Notes under the pieces: model-generated
The model's input: only the letters and a program-made list of their open reading frames with translations
Databases searched by the model: none
What the model was told of the DNA's origin: nothing
DNA from: Eucommia ulmoides
Lineage: Eukaryota; Streptophyta; Magnoliopsida; Garryales; Eucommiaceae
Direction of reading: 5' to 3'
Length of the DNA: 64,000 nt
Assembly (NCBI GenBank): GCA_016647705.1
Contig: CM028333.1
Location: 9,994,616 to 10,058,615, forward strand
Shown: in pieces, positions 47,046-59,700 of the stretch
Position numbering within the stretch: the first letter of the stretch is position 1
Layout: each line of letters begins with the position of its first letter
Program-made: the position numbers and the translations under genes

Positions 47046-48189
47046 AAGTACATGTAATTAGTAACATACAACTAAATGTACACAAATACATGTAACTAAT
47101 ATTAAACTAATTTCAGTATCCAATATTTATTAAATGTCACAAATATTAACGAAATATATGTAATTATAATATGTAACTAATATTATATAAATATATATAA
47201 CCAACAATACATAGACATATGTAAAAATATAACAATTATTAAATTGTAACTAATATTCGCTACATGTAACTAATATTCACTATAAAACCGAATTTATTTA
47301 CCAAGTTCTCCATATAATTCATACAATGCCCTTACAATCTCTACAATGCAGAACTAAAACTCAAGCGAAATCTAACTTAAGGGACTAAATTAAAACTTAT
47401 ATCTTAGGTGAGCCTTTTTTTTTAAAATTATATCTATTTTTTGGGACTTCTAACTGATTAACCCAATAATTTTTACTACTTTCGTTTCCGAAAATATTTT
47501 TCCTATAATTTTCCCTCTCTATTTGTTTTTACCAATTTACTATTTTTCTATTTATAATTGTTTGAATATATCTTCTTCTTCTTTTCGTAAGATTTTATAG
47601 TATTAATGATGAATGGTGGTCGTCGAAAATAGATATGTTTGATTGTTTTAAATGAAAAATGCTAAAAATATAAATGAGTCTTGTATCACTTAAAATTTTG
47701 AACAATTTTAAGTAATACTTACATGTTAAGTTGTTATTTCATTTTCTTATCAACAACTTAATTTGATAAATATTTAATACATTCAGTTCTGATTGTTTAA
47801 TGATGTTAACAAACACAACCGTACTCTATGGTTTTATTTAAAAATAAATATTGGAGTTTTCCAACACATTCTGAAGTTATTAAAAAAAAAAAGTATTTTT
47901 GTCAAATTAGGCTAAAAAAAACCATAAATTTTAAAAAAAAATTTAATATGTTGTGCTAGCGAAAATAATGCGACTCGGTTTTCGGTTAATCTAAAAACAT
48001 AGATTTAAAATTTCTAACAAACAAATTAGTTGAGATTTCAAGTACAACAAGTTAAAAAGAGAGAGAGAACTTTTTAGTACTTTAGAATAAATTTGGATCA
48101 TAATTAAGTATCGTGGTACCTTAATTGTGAATATGTGTTTGGTTGGGAGGATGGAAAAGAAAATAAGAGGATAATTGATGAGAGAAAAT

Positions 48190-48800
48190 TCGACCAGACT
48201 TAAGAGGGCACCACGTGTCTCAAACACGCGATTGGCACGGGGACTCCAAACCGGCCAACTCGACCAGGCCTCATCTCCATACTCGGCCAGGGTCACTGCC
48301 TCCTTAGGCACGAGTGCCATGGTACTCTAGCTCTCAAGCAGTCTAAGCCACATCTGCCGGATAAGGAAGGTATTGTTACTCTCTCTAGACAACGACTCCA
48401 CGATTATGTCCAGTAATCACCGCCTTCTATATGGTAACGAGACCGAGATCAGTGTAATCACCATAATGGTGCACCAAGAATCAATGAGGACTTGTCAAAC
48501 GAGTCTTCTTCCTCTCCTATAATTATCAGAACACATGATATCTAAGGTACGTTTCGATACACTCTCGAACACACAGAAAATACACGCTCTGAGATGCATT
48601 CGCTTTGCACTCAAGCCCACTCTTTCTCCTAACTACCACTTTGCTAGACTCCTGTTCAAAACTCTTGACTAATTTTCATACCAGATGTGCAACGTTGACA
48701 AGCCCACCCGTGGTGCATTGTTTTGTAGGAATTTTAACTGAGGGAAAGCGAGAAAGCCCAGAAGACACTCTGGACCTTAGAAGTGACGTGTTTAGTGATC
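48190..48800 (+). mobile_element. LTR-retrotransposon debris (LTR-like fragment)
   Basis: The base composition is richer in G+C than the surroundings. The sequence CTAAGGTACGTTTCGATACACTCTCGAACACAC near 48541, preceded by TCTCCTATAATTATC, resembles the transcribed part of plant Ty3/gypsy LTRs. No matching second LTR is in the window and borders are unknown. The 102-residue frame inside is not convincing as a gene. Confidence 0.4.
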
Positions 48801-50391
48801 CATATTCAGGCATCATCAATGATATTTTTATTTATTGTGGAATGAAAACTATATTCCATAGTGTTATTTGGTTAAGAAAGAAAAATGAAAGGAATGAAAA
48901 TAATTCAATTTAATATAATTTATCATTTTACCCTCATATACAAAAATTAAATTAAATATTTTTATTATCAAGAGTACAATTGTAATTTTATTATTTTCTT
49001 GTAAAACTCTCGCTCATTTTCCTTCATTTTCTTCAATTGGTATAGGAAAAAAAATGTTTTGAAAAGTGCATTTTTCTTTTTATTTTATTTTTCCTTCCAT
49101 TTTTTCTCCATATTATTTTTTTTTTCCATTTTTCATCGTATTTTCTTATTCGTCCCCTTTTTTTTTTTTTTTTTTTTTTCCAAAACAAACAAACCCTTAT
49201 TCTAGTGTAAAACCCAAGATTTTCCTTAACTTTTGTTTTTTATTTTTATATTTCTAGCGTGTTTTAATGTTCAAAGGGAATCACACTAGCAATTTTCTCC
49301 ACCAATACAAATGAACAACCCTGTGATGCATTACCCTATTTTGACCAATTTTGGTGCATTTTTAATGGAAGGAGGTTGTTCAATTGCGAAGCCATCATTT
49401 ACCCTTTGACCAAAATGAACATGCTACAACCAAAATAAAAAATAAAAAAAGAATAATCATGTAAAAGGCATGGCCATACATGCCTCATTTTTTATTTATT
49501 TATTTGTTTTTTGTTTTTTGTTTTTTTTTTTATCTATGTAAGCATGGTGGTGGTCTACATTGTCTCCATGATTTGACTTTGCTTGAACTTGCACTTGCCT
49601 TTGTATTTTGTCGCCTGTCCTATATTTCCCTTGTTGTTGGTAATATTTCTTAATCATCTTGATTAAAGTGAAAAACCACCTAATCCTATGTGCCAAGTAA
49701 TTATTCTACGTGTATAAAGGTAATTTACATTTTTTTTTTCTTCAATTAGTATAATATTTGTCAAAATTTTATATTAAAATATGAGATGTCGGTTTAGGGA
49801 TGATTTTTTCGTAAAGTATTTTGTATTTATATTAGCGTGAAAAAAGCGATTTTTTATCTTTGAATTGTATATATTTGTCAAAAAAAAATAAATAAATTAT
49901 GATTTATTTGGAAAAGTTGATTCATTGTATTTTGCTTCAAATTTTTTCCAACAAGGAAAATTCTACTACCTTTTTTCCCCTTCATTTTAGCCCCCTTTAA
50001 AGAATGCTCACTAAGTTCCTGTTTGGCAAATCTTCTGTAAAAAAAGGACTTTTAGGCATTAGTACTTTTAGCAATAGTAGTGTTGAGTTATTTTCAGGAG
50101 TTCTCGGTGAACACTTTGTGAATTTGAAAATTTTGTTCATATATTTTATGTCTTATAATAATTTTTTCAGAAGTTAAAAATTATTGTACCACATAAAAAT
50201 TATTGCACTTTTTCTATGTAAAAAAATTACAGTAAATTTCATGTTTTGTAGTGGTTTTGTAATTTTTTTGATAGAAGTATTGATTTTACAAAATTATTTT
50301 TTTCATAGTCCAAGCGCAATAAACAGAGAAAAAAAAAAGTGCATGGTGATCAACAAAATTTGGCAAATGAAAATTATTAAGTTAAATGTCC

Positions 50392-50422
<31 letters not shown>

Positions 50423-51290
50423 AATTATCTAGAGGAAAAGAGAAAAAGGAATTGGTAAGCGAAAAAGTGTGTTAAGGTTGGAAAAATAAACAGGCAAGTA
50501 TGAGTCATGCCCTGCATCATCAAATTGACTAAAGCAATCTATGTGGTTAAAAGCAATCTATGTGGTTAAAAGCAAATCAACAAGATATATCTCAAGATGG
50601 AATGAAAAAAAAAAATCCATTAAAATGAAAAATGTAAATATGGTAGAAAATATATATTTTTTTAATAATTATTAGACATATAACTTGATAATGTTTTTTT
50701 TTTTTTTTTTTCTGAAGTGCTTCAAAAAATAATTTTTTTTTATTTTGCTTTTAAAAAAATAAAAATAAAAAAATATTTTTTTTTTTAAAAAAATTAAAAT
50801 ATATTAAGAGATTGTTTTTATGGATATCACTAATATATCATATTTTTACGCTATAAAATATATTTTTAATTTTTTATTATGTTGTTGAGCAAAAATACTT
50901 TCCGTCACTGGACTTTTTAATATAAAAAAAATACTTAAAAACATGATCAAATGGTACTTAAATTCTTGTAAATCCGTGAAACATTAATGCATGGATTTAA
51001 AAAATACATTTTATTTTTATTTTTTTACTTGTTATACAAAAATGATATTTTTTAGACTCGATTATTTGTGTGACCAAATCTTAGATTGAAACATGTCAAT
51101 ATACCAATATGTTTTTTTTTGTGAAAAAATCAATGCGATATATTTATTTGTAAAAAAAAAAAATCATTTAGAATTGTATATAAATTGTCGCTTAAAGTAT
51201 TCACTTGAATTCATTAATTGATGTACTATGTGGCTATCCCATGTTGGTTATTGAAAAATATGCAAAGTCATTTATTAATGAAAAAATTAT
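48801..51290. other. Low-complexity AT-rich intergenic sequence
   Basis: It contains several homopolymer runs (poly-T near 49158-49180, 50391-50405 and 50694-50711; poly-A near 50407-50420) and no recognisable gene. About 48860-49198 has weak inverted ends (TGTTATTTGGTTAAG and, reversed, AAGGGTTTGTTTGTTTTGG) that hint at a MITE. Confidence 0.5.
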
Positions 51291-52010
51291 CGTTTACTCC
51301 CAAAATAAGTTATTATTTATCGTTTTCTCCCACCTACTTTTTCTTGCACCGTTTACTCCCTATCGCCGGCAATTCTTGCACCGATTAGTCCCCTTTCCAA
51401 ACAAGACCGGCGATAAGATTACTGAAACGCCCTTCTCTCCTCATAGCTCTGCAAATGCGTTGTGGGGAATCGAAGCACGATATGATTTCCGACAATACCA
51501 TTAGCTAGAGCAAGAGATTGAGCATCGGTATTGAGGATTTGCCAATCGAGCTGATTCCATTCGATCGATTGTTGTTTTTTGATTCTCAATTTGCCGTCAC
51601 CATCGATCGTCGATTTTGTACATCGCCATTTCATTTCAAAGCTTGATGATAGATGTTCGTGAAGATTTCTCGACTACATTTCAGATGCTTCGATCAAGAA
51701 TTTGAGATCCGATCTACGATTGCAATTCATCTGCCTTGTTCATCCAGGTCAGATCGTTTACATACCTTTGCTTCTCATCTTCTTGATTTATATTCTTAGA
51801 AGCACAGTTGCTTTGATTATCAATCGTCGAATCGCCGATCATTTTCTTCGATTTGATTCAGATCTTTAGCCTGTACGTTGTCGTTGCTTCGTTGGATCGT
51901 CGATTCGATTCAGAAACAACTTCGATCTTCACGTTCGTTGGTTCGATCTTGATCTTCACGTCGTTGAGAACTTCAATTGAAATCCAAATCATATTTTCTG
52001 TGGATTAAAG
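51291..52010. other. Island of more complex sequence of unknown origin
   Basis: CGATCG-rich and higher in G+C than its neighbours, resembling a gene 5' region (many GATCTTC/TCGTCG words). A CCAG|GTCAGATC near 51748-51752 resembles a splice donor. No convincing protein is encoded; a 71-residue - strand frame at 51419-51634 has no family I know. It could be a captured gene fragment inside a larger transposon that also includes the palindromic array to its right. Confidence 0.3.
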
Positions 52011-52268
52011 AGAGACAGAATTTGATGAAACCTGCAATTGTGTTTGACTATTTACACTTTGTTTGCTGTTTATTTTGTGAGAAATCAATGGGTTTTACAA
52101 AAGCAATTTTTTTTTTCAATTTTAATTTAAATTTGTTCTGAGCTGAATTTTATTCTGAATATGTGAGTTATATGTATGTGGAATTTTAGGGTTCATTGGT
52201 TTGCGTTTGATTTGATTGGTTTGAATGATGAGTTTGATATATATACATGTGAAATTTATGAGAATAAT

Positions 52269-53041
52269 TGATGTTACATTCAACATCTACAGTGTTGAAT
52301 ATAACATCATATGGTTTTTAACTTTGAATAAAAACATGATAACAATTAATGTTACATTCAACATCCATAGTATTGAATGTAACATCCATGCATAACACGA
52401 TCCATAAAAATGTAAGAGCAATTAATGTTACATTTAACTTGAATCCACAAGTGTTGAATGTAACATCATATGAATTTTACTTTACATACATAAAATAAGA
52501 GAACAATTGATGTTACATTCAACATCCACAGGTGTTGAATGTAACATCCACGCATAATACAATCCATAAAAACATGAAAACAATTGATATTACATTCAAC
52601 ATCCACGCATAATAAGATCTATAAAAATATGAGAACAATTGATGTTACATTCAACATCAATAGGTGTTGAATGTAACATTGTAAAAAAAAATAAAAAATT
52701 GATGTTACATTCACATGATGGTATTTTGGCCAGAAAAAGATAACATCATAAAAAAAAAAAAAAAAAAAAAAAAAACAATTGATGTTACATTCAACACTCA
52801 CAAGTGTTGAATTTACATTTAACATCCACATGAAGAGTATTTTGGTCAGAAAAAGATAATATCGTTAAAAAAAAATAAAAAAAAAATAAAAAATCGATGT
52901 TACATTCAACACTCACATGTGTTGAATTTATATTTAACATCCACATGAAGGGTATTTTGGTCAGAAAAAGATAACATCATTTAAAAAAAAAAAAACAATT
53001 GATGTTACATTCAACATTCACAGGTGTTGAATGTTACATTC
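52269..53041. repeat. Array of palindromic repeats (GATGTTACATTCAACA / TGTTGAATGTAACATC)
   Basis: Hairpin-forming units lie at about 52270-52308, 52349-52387, 52424-52470, 52509-52548, 52640-52679, 52781-52820, 52895-52935 and 53001-53041, with isolated left arms near 52584 and 52701. Each has 14-16-bp inverted arms around an 8-9-base centre such as TCCACAGG. Spacing is about 75-85 bp in the first half and about 105-115 bp in the second, where ATGAAGGGTATTTTGGTCAG is added to the unit. Confidence 0.9.
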
Positions 53042-53309
53042 AACATCCATATGAAGGGTATTTTGGTCAGAAAATGACAAAAAGAGTTGTTAGTGCAAAA
53101 AAAAAAAAAATAGTGATGAGATTAATCGGTAATTTCTTTTATATTCAAGAAGTAAATGATGCATGCCTCTTTATTAATACCGAGGTTGACTTTTAGAGGT
53201 AAGCTTGATCACACCGCATTTTGTGCGATCTATTACCACTAAATTTAAATTTGTTAATTGTTCGATTAGATTAACATATTATAAATTAAATTATTTTATT
53301 TATTTTTGT

Positions 53310-54477
53310 AGATTGTTGAAAATGGAACGAAACGACGTTAATTTAGAACAAAACGGATAAGAAACGAACAAATCACGACAATCCGAAGCCACCCAACAGC
53401 CGGTGGCTCCAATTCAAGCCAAGGCAGTTTGCCTTGGTTTCCTTGTGCCGAAAATCCAGCAGTGTCGGTTGAGGAATGACCAATCTAACTTTTCCTATTT
53501 CCCAATGAGTCGTTGGGATATTTTCCCAACAACTCTTGAAATTCCTTTGTTGGGATATTTTCCCAACAACTCTTTAATTCTTTAGATAAAGGGGGAGGAA
53601 TTTGAGGAGGAATTTTAGAAGAAATAAATTACACTTTTGCTCCAAAAGTTTCTTCTATTTTTCATTTTGGCACCATACTTTTATATTTCTTGAAGGAACT
53701 TCTTGATTTGAAAAGATAGAAAGGGATATCGCGGTTTCAAAGATTTCATTAGAGAAAACGTCATTTCACGTATCAATGAGCGACTAATTTCCTCTGATCG
53801 AGTTAAAATTGTGGTGAGATAATTCAAATTTATGTAATGTTGTGTTTTTAATTTAATTTCGAATTTGAGTAAACTATTGTATGATATGGATTATTGTTCT
53901 TCATTATTATCATGTGATTGAATTTATTCTAAAATATTCTTGTAGATATTTTAGTTTTAGATTCGGTTACTTCTAAAAATATTAAATTTAGTACCTGTGA
54001 TCTAAATTTAATAATCATACAATTGTAAATTTTGGAGATTAATAATTATATTTGATGGTTTATACCTAGATTTTAATTCACCGTAGGTTAGTGTAATGTA
54101 GGGATTAAATATCGAAGATAAATCATGCCGATAAAATAATCAATCCGATTTTTTTGAGTAGTTCTAATTTGTAGTTAGGATCACTCATTTGCTCAAATCC
54201 ACGATAAAGAAAAAATACAAGTAAAAACATAAATTCTGAAATACAAATCCATAATTCCTAACCTGGTTCTCTTTTTGTTCTTAAATTTAGTATTTACTTT
54301 TCTTGTATTAAAAATTAGAAAATCAAAAAAATCGAAATCCATTTTCGTTAAAGGAAAAAAAAAAAAAGAATTAGGAATTGATAATTACAAGTTAATCCCT
54401 ATAGTTCGACACTCGTATTTAAGCAAATTATACTACAATATTTTGCGCTTAATTAGGGTATTTAATTTGAGCGATCA
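53310..54477 (+). repeat. 5' LTR of the Athila-like element (start uncertain)
   Basis: The portion 53310-53610 matches 61000-61295, including CACGACAATCCxAAGCCACC, CAAGGCAGTTTGCCTTGG and the hairpin GTTGGGATATTTTCCCAAC. It ends at GATCA 54477, seven bases before the primer-binding site. The true start may lie up to ~120 bp further left, where similarity is lost. Confidence 0.65.
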
Positions 54478-54483
54478 AATTTT

Positions 54484-54500
54484 AACGCTGTTGTCGGGGA
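54484..54500 (+). promoter_or_regulatory. Degenerate tRNA-Asp primer-binding site
   Basis: AACGCTGTTGTCGGGGA corresponds to TGGCGCCGTTGCCGGGGA with several changes. It lies just after the LTR end at 54477. Confidence 0.65.
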
Positions 54501-54708
54501 ACTTGGCATCGTTAATTATTAATTTGGATTATTGTTTTTCTTTCTTGTTCATAATTTTTTGTTTTGTTTATAATTTTCTTTAGTATTTTTAATTTGATAA
54601 CATGTCATAAAGAAAAAAAAAAACTATAAAAAAATTTAAAAAATTAAAATAAAAAAAAACTTAATAATATTTGTGCGAGTGAATCTTGGGGGTTGCTGAA
54701 TCGTTTAT

Positions 54709-56530
54709 ATGCTCAGGGTAAAGTTTGACTTTCCAGACAACCTCAACCTTAATAGAATTTTCAAGTGTGTGCCTAGGAGACCTAGAACTAAGATTAAAAC
54801 CGAAAACAACGCTAAACCCAATCTCACTGAAATGGCTGAACCACCTAGACCACTCTGGGAATATTACATTCCCTTAATTTGTACCTCGCCCTCATGCATT
54901 AGGTTGCCCAAGTTAGGGGTTGCAACTTCATTCGAGATTAAGCCATCTATTATCCAAATGCTTCCATATTTTCATGGGCTTAGTCTCGACCACCCCTATA
55001 GGCATCTTAATGATTTCTTAGAAATTTGCACTACATTTAAGTTGCAACACTTATCTGAGGATGCCGTCCACCTCAAGATCAGGCAAAGGAGTGGCTTCAT
55101 TCTCTGCCCCCGGGATCAATCACCACATGGGAAGGGCTTCAAAAGGTTTTCCTACAGAATTTTTTTCCAATTGGCTGAACCAACCAAATTAGGAAATCCA
55201 TAACTTCATTCTCTCAACAACCCTCTGAATAATTCCGTGAAAGTTGGGATCGAATGAAAGATCTTTTGAGGCAATGCACACATCATGGAGTGCCGAGATG
55301 GCAGATAGTGTAAAGTTTCTACGAGGGGCTTATTGAACACAACCGCCACACGGTGGATGCGTCGTGTGGAAGAACATTCCTTGCAAAAAATAAGGATAAG
55401 GTGTGGAGCATGTTTGAAAACTTGAGTGAAAAATCTTTACAACATGCATTCGCTAGTAGGCAAGAAGACCTTGGACATGAATGATGAAGGATGTACGAGG
55501 TCAAACAAGTAGATCTCGCGACACAGGTAGTTGATTTAATTTCCCAAAAATAAGATAAATTGATGTTGCGAAATCAACCACCCTCGTCCCCTCATCCAGC
55601 AACAACATGTTCAATATGCCTAAACCCATCCCATACTGTCTTTGAGTGTCTTGTGGGAACGAATTTTCATGAATACGTTCAAGAGCATATCAATACTACT
55701 CAAATGTTTCCTTACTAGGACAACAACCCGTACTCCAACACTTACAATCTGGGGTTGCGAAATCCCTCCAATTTCTCATGGAGAACACTAGCTCAAGGAC
55801 AACCCTTTGTCACATCCTCTAGACCACAATACTGAAACCTACCCCTAGGATTTAACCAATCCCAAGGTTAAGCAACGTATTCCCAGCCAGTTAGGAATGC
55901 TTAGTCCACTAAGATGAAACAAATTCTTAAAGCCTTAAAAGGACTTCAAGAGCAAACTTAAATAGTCAACTCACATTTTCAGTCCATAGCTCGGCTAGAG
56001 ACCCAAATTGAGTAGCTCGCTGAAACTTTGAATAAGAGGGACGAGGGGAAGCTTCCTAGCCAACTGGTAAACAATCCTAGGGCTCAACACTTCATTAGAG
56101 AGACGAGTGAGCCTCATGGGCATGTTTAGTCAATTATGACCCTTAGGAATGGGATAATAGTAGATAATCGGGGGATACTAAGGAGAGAATTTTTGAAGAT
56201 GAGGGTGAAAGTGAAGAGACAGTAGAAATACCGCTGCCAAGCAAGAAAATTGGGGAACCCAAATGTTTGAATCCTAAGCTTGACACACCTACGAAGATAT
56301 ATTCAGCTCCTCGGGCACTGTTTCCTCAATGCTTAGCCCAACCTTCACCATTCAATCGGGATAACGCTAGAATGGAAGATATCCTCGAGACATTTAAGCA
56401 AGTCAAAATCAATCTTCCATTTTTGCATGCTATCAAACAGATCCCCGCGTACACAAAATTTCTTAAGGACATTTGTATGCGAAAAAGAAAGTCTAGAACA
56501 TATGTGTCGACAAAGATCTTGCCAACATAG
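54709..56530 (+). pseudogene. Athila-like gag
   Basis: Starting at ATG 54709, the first frame (to 55203) contains PPRPLWEYYIP, FEIKPSIIQMLPYFHGL, DHPYRHLNDFLEICTTFKL and LSEDAVHLKI, the core of the Athila gag domain. It then breaks up in stops and frameshifts from 55203. The C-terminal part, RALFPQCLAQPSPFNRD to IPAYTKFLKDI, is readable again at 56267-56530. Confidence 0.8.
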
Positions 56531-56533
56531 CAA

Positions 56534-56971
56534 GTGAGTTCCATCTTAGGATGTGAAACTCCACCAAAGTTTAAAGACTCGAGAGTCCCGACCATTTCAT
56601 GTGTGATAGGAGGTCAGCCTATTGCGAAGACTCTTCTAGACTTGAGTGCAAGTGTAAATTTGCTGCCATTTTCCGTATATGAGTGTCTAGGTTTGGAGTA
56701 TCTTAAGCCGACATCAGTGACACTCCAGTTAGTTGATAGGTCAATTTGGAATCCGAGAGCTTTAATTGAGGATGTGTTAGTAGGGGTAGAATTTTTTTTC
56801 TATCCCGTGGATTTCATAGTCTTGGACATGGAATCGGTTCCCAACCTAGGTCGTCAAATCCTGGTCATTTTGGGACGTCTCTTCCTTACCACTACCAATG
56901 CTTGCATTGACTGTCGGTCGGGCGTTATGGATCTCATTTGGAAATATGAAGGTGCAACTCAATGTTTTTAA
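56534..56971 (+). pseudogene. Athila-like protease
   Basis: The frame has SCVIGGQPIAKTLLDLSASV NLLPFSVYECLGL, PTSVTLQLVDRSI, IEDVLVGVEFFFYPVDFIVL and ILVILGRLFL. The family motif is DLGASxN at the catalytic Asp; here the Gly is Ser. An in-frame stop (TAG 56528-56530) separates it from the preceding gag part. Confidence 0.8.
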
Positions 56972-57405
56972 TGCAATTAATCAATCCTCGAATGACAACG
57001 CATCAGAGTGTTTTTGAGTTGAACAAATTGATGAGTTAGTAGAAGAGTCTCTACCTTCTATGGTGTCCAGGGAATTTCTTGAGGAAACCAACATGTATAT
57101 GGAAGATAAGGGATTGGAAACTGAGGAGCCAAGTAAAGAAGTCCACGAATTGCTAGGGATATTATGTAATGAGACCCCTTTGTTTAGAAAACCTGAACCA
57201 TTACCATCGATGGATAGTGCCCCTTTAAAGCCATCCATTAAGTCCCCCCCTACTAGAGTTGAAACCTCTCTTGGATTCACTCAAGTATGCATTCTTTAGC
57301 GATAATGATACACTACCTATGACTATCTCGGCCGAATTCACAAGAGAACAAGATAAGAAATTGATTGATGTCCTTTAATGCTTTAAGAAGGCCATAGGAT
57401 GGGGT

Positions 57406-58594
57406 GTGGCAGATTTGAAGAGAATTGACCTTTCAGTGTATATGCATAAAATCCACCTCGCGGATGATGCAAAACCGACGAAAGAGTTTATGAGAAAATT
57501 GAATCCCAACATGAGAGAGGTGGTAAATAAAGAAGTCCTGAAGCTATTGGATGTGGGTATTATTTACCCTATCTCTGATAGCAAATTTGTGAGTCCCATT
57601 CAAGTAGTTCCAAAGAAGTAGGGAATCACAGTGGTGAAAGATTTTGGGGAAAACTTAGTCCCCACTAGAGAAACTACTAGGTGACAGTTTGTATTGATTA
57701 TCGAAAGCTCAACACCATGACAAGGAATTATCACTTTTCGCTGCCATACATCGATCAGACTATTGAAAGCTAGCAAGTTTTCCTTACTATTGTTTCCTCG
57801 ATGGATACTCAGGATATAACCAAGTCCCGGTATTTCCAGAAGATTAAGAAAATACCACATTCAAATCTCTATTTGACACCTTTGAATACAGAAAGATGCC
57901 ACTTGGATTATGTAATGCGTCGGTGACTTTCCAGAGATGCATGACTGCAATTTTCTCTGACATGATCGATAACTTCCTAGAAGTTTTTATGGATAACTTC
58001 TCGATTTTTGGGACATCATTTGAAGAATGTCTTGACAACCTTAAGAAGGTTCTAGCGAGGTGCGAGAAAACAAATTTGGTGTTGAGTTGGAAAAATAGTC
58101 ACTTTATGGTTCAACAGGGTATTGTATTAGGGCATGTCATTTCAGATCAGGGAATTGAGGTAGATCGAGCTAAGGTTGACGTCATTACAAATTTGTCTCC
58201 ACCCACAACGGTATAGAAAATTTGATATTTTTTGGGTTATGCGGACTTCTACCGATGCTTCATCAAGGAGTTCAGCAAGATTTCACGTCCCCTATGCAAT
58301 CTGCTTCATCTAGATGTGTCTTTCATTTTTGACAAGTTATGTCGAGAGGCATTTGAGACACTTAAGGCAAAATTAATATTTGTTCCCATCATTCAGGCCG
58401 CAGACCACTCTCAACCCTTCGAGATTATATGTAATGAATTCGACTATGCTGTCGGTGCCAATTTGGGACAAAGAGTGGACAAGGTACCTCATGTGGTATA
58501 TTATGCAAGTAAAACACTTGTGGATGCACAGGTGAATTACACTACCATCGAGAAAGAGCTGTTGACTGTGATTATTGCGTTGGATAAATTTTGA
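57406..58594 (+). pseudogene. Athila-like reverse transcriptase and RNase H
   Basis: RLNPNMREVVNKEVLKLL-type sequence, IIYPISDSKFVSPIQVVPKK (57406-57621), then after frame breaks MPLGLCNASVTFQRCM, EVFMDNFSIFG and GIVLGHVISDQGIEVDRAK (57896-58216), then DFYRCFIKEFSKISRPLCNL, YAVGANLGQRVDK and VVYYASKTL with YTTIEKELL (58232-58594). The catalytic FMDDFS motif reads FMDNFS, so one metal-binding Asp is lost. Stops occur at 57619, 58214 and 58592. Confidence 0.85.
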
Positions 58595-58899
58595 TCATAT
58601 ATCCTAGGGTAAAAAAATATCATATTTTCCAATCACGCATCTCTAACGTACCTATTGTCGAAGAAAGAGACAAAACCTCAGTTGATTAGGTGGATTCTCT
58701 TACTCCAAGAATTTGATATTGAGATTAGAGATAAGAAATGAGCAGAGTCGTGGCTGACCACTTATCTCGAGTATTTCTCCATGAGAGTAAGAAAAAAGAG
58801 GTCAGTGGGGATTCATTCCCTGATGAGCAGCTTTTCTCTGTGACCCAGATATCCCCATCTTAGTTTGCGCACATTGCAAACTACATCGCTACAACTGAA

Positions 58900-59700
58900 A
58901 TTCCTTCCCAGTAGATGAAACAAGATAAAGACCGATTCTTTTTATAGGTCAAACATTTTTACGGGAAGGATCCTTACCTATTCAAGCATTATGCGGACCA
59001 AGTAATAAGGAGATGTGTACCTGAGTGCGAGTTTGACAATATTCTTAATTTTTGTCATTCTTAGACATGTGGGGGACATTTTGGGGGGAAAAGGATGGCA
59101 ATAAAAATGTTGCAATATGGGTTTTGTTGGCCATCTTTGTTCAAAGATGCTCATCGATTTTGTTAGTCTTGTGATCGGTGTTAGCGCACGGGATCAATAT
59201 CTCGTCGAGATATGATGCCCCTTCAGCCTATCCTGGTAGTTGAGATTTTTGATGTGTGGAGAATCAATTTCATGGGACCATTCCCAACATCCTTTGGTTA
59301 CAAATATATCTTGTTATCAGTAAACTAAATGTCGAAGTGGGTTGAGGTCATAACTATGGATAAACGCAAGCTTCAACTCTCAGAGTTGGACGAATTGCGC
59401 AACGAGGCCTTTGAGAATTCTAGGATTTATAAGGAAATGACGAGAGTTTTTCACGATAATAACATTAATAGGAAGTCTTTTCATCCTAATTAGAAGGTGT
59501 GGTTATTCAACTTGAAGTTGAGACTTTTCCCGGGCAAACTTCGATCTAAGTGGGATGGCCTATTTATGGTTGAAAGAGCATACCCCAGTGGAGTAGTGGA
59601 TATCATCAACTTGTAAGATGGCTGGAAACTTAAGGTTAACGACCAGAGGTTGAAGCTTATGGTAGTTTATGAGGAGATGGGGTGTCATCGAGGTGGTTAA
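58900..59700 (+). pseudogene. Athila-like integrase with core deletion
   Basis: The zinc-binding half is partly readable: [18 protein letters not shown], stop, TCGGHFGGKRMAIKMLQYGF, HRFC...CDRC. The core begins [21 protein letters not shown], where the first catalytic Asp (IDFMGPF in relatives) is Asn, and reaches MSKWVEVI. The frame then jumps to DKRKLQLSELDELRNEAFEN, which normally follows the core, so the part carrying the second Asp and the Glu has been deleted near 59355. The C-terminal [20 protein letters not shown] part is present. Confidence 0.75.

Larger units (their letters stand above)
46078..48189. other. AT-rich intergenic sequence with short degenerate tandem repeats
   Basis: It includes the ~55-65-bp repeat at 46265-46480 and the ~61-bp repeat at 46870-47045, listed separately. 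The rest shows no gene or recognised element. Confidence 0.55.

Noticed and set aside
48605..48913. 102-residue + strand frame
   Set aside because: It overlaps LTR-like debris, has no recognisable domain and runs into AT-rich sequence.
52269..53041. CRISPR-like appearance of the palindromic array
   Set aside because: Units are diverged, spacers are themselves repeated, the sequence is plant nuclear, and there are no cas genes.
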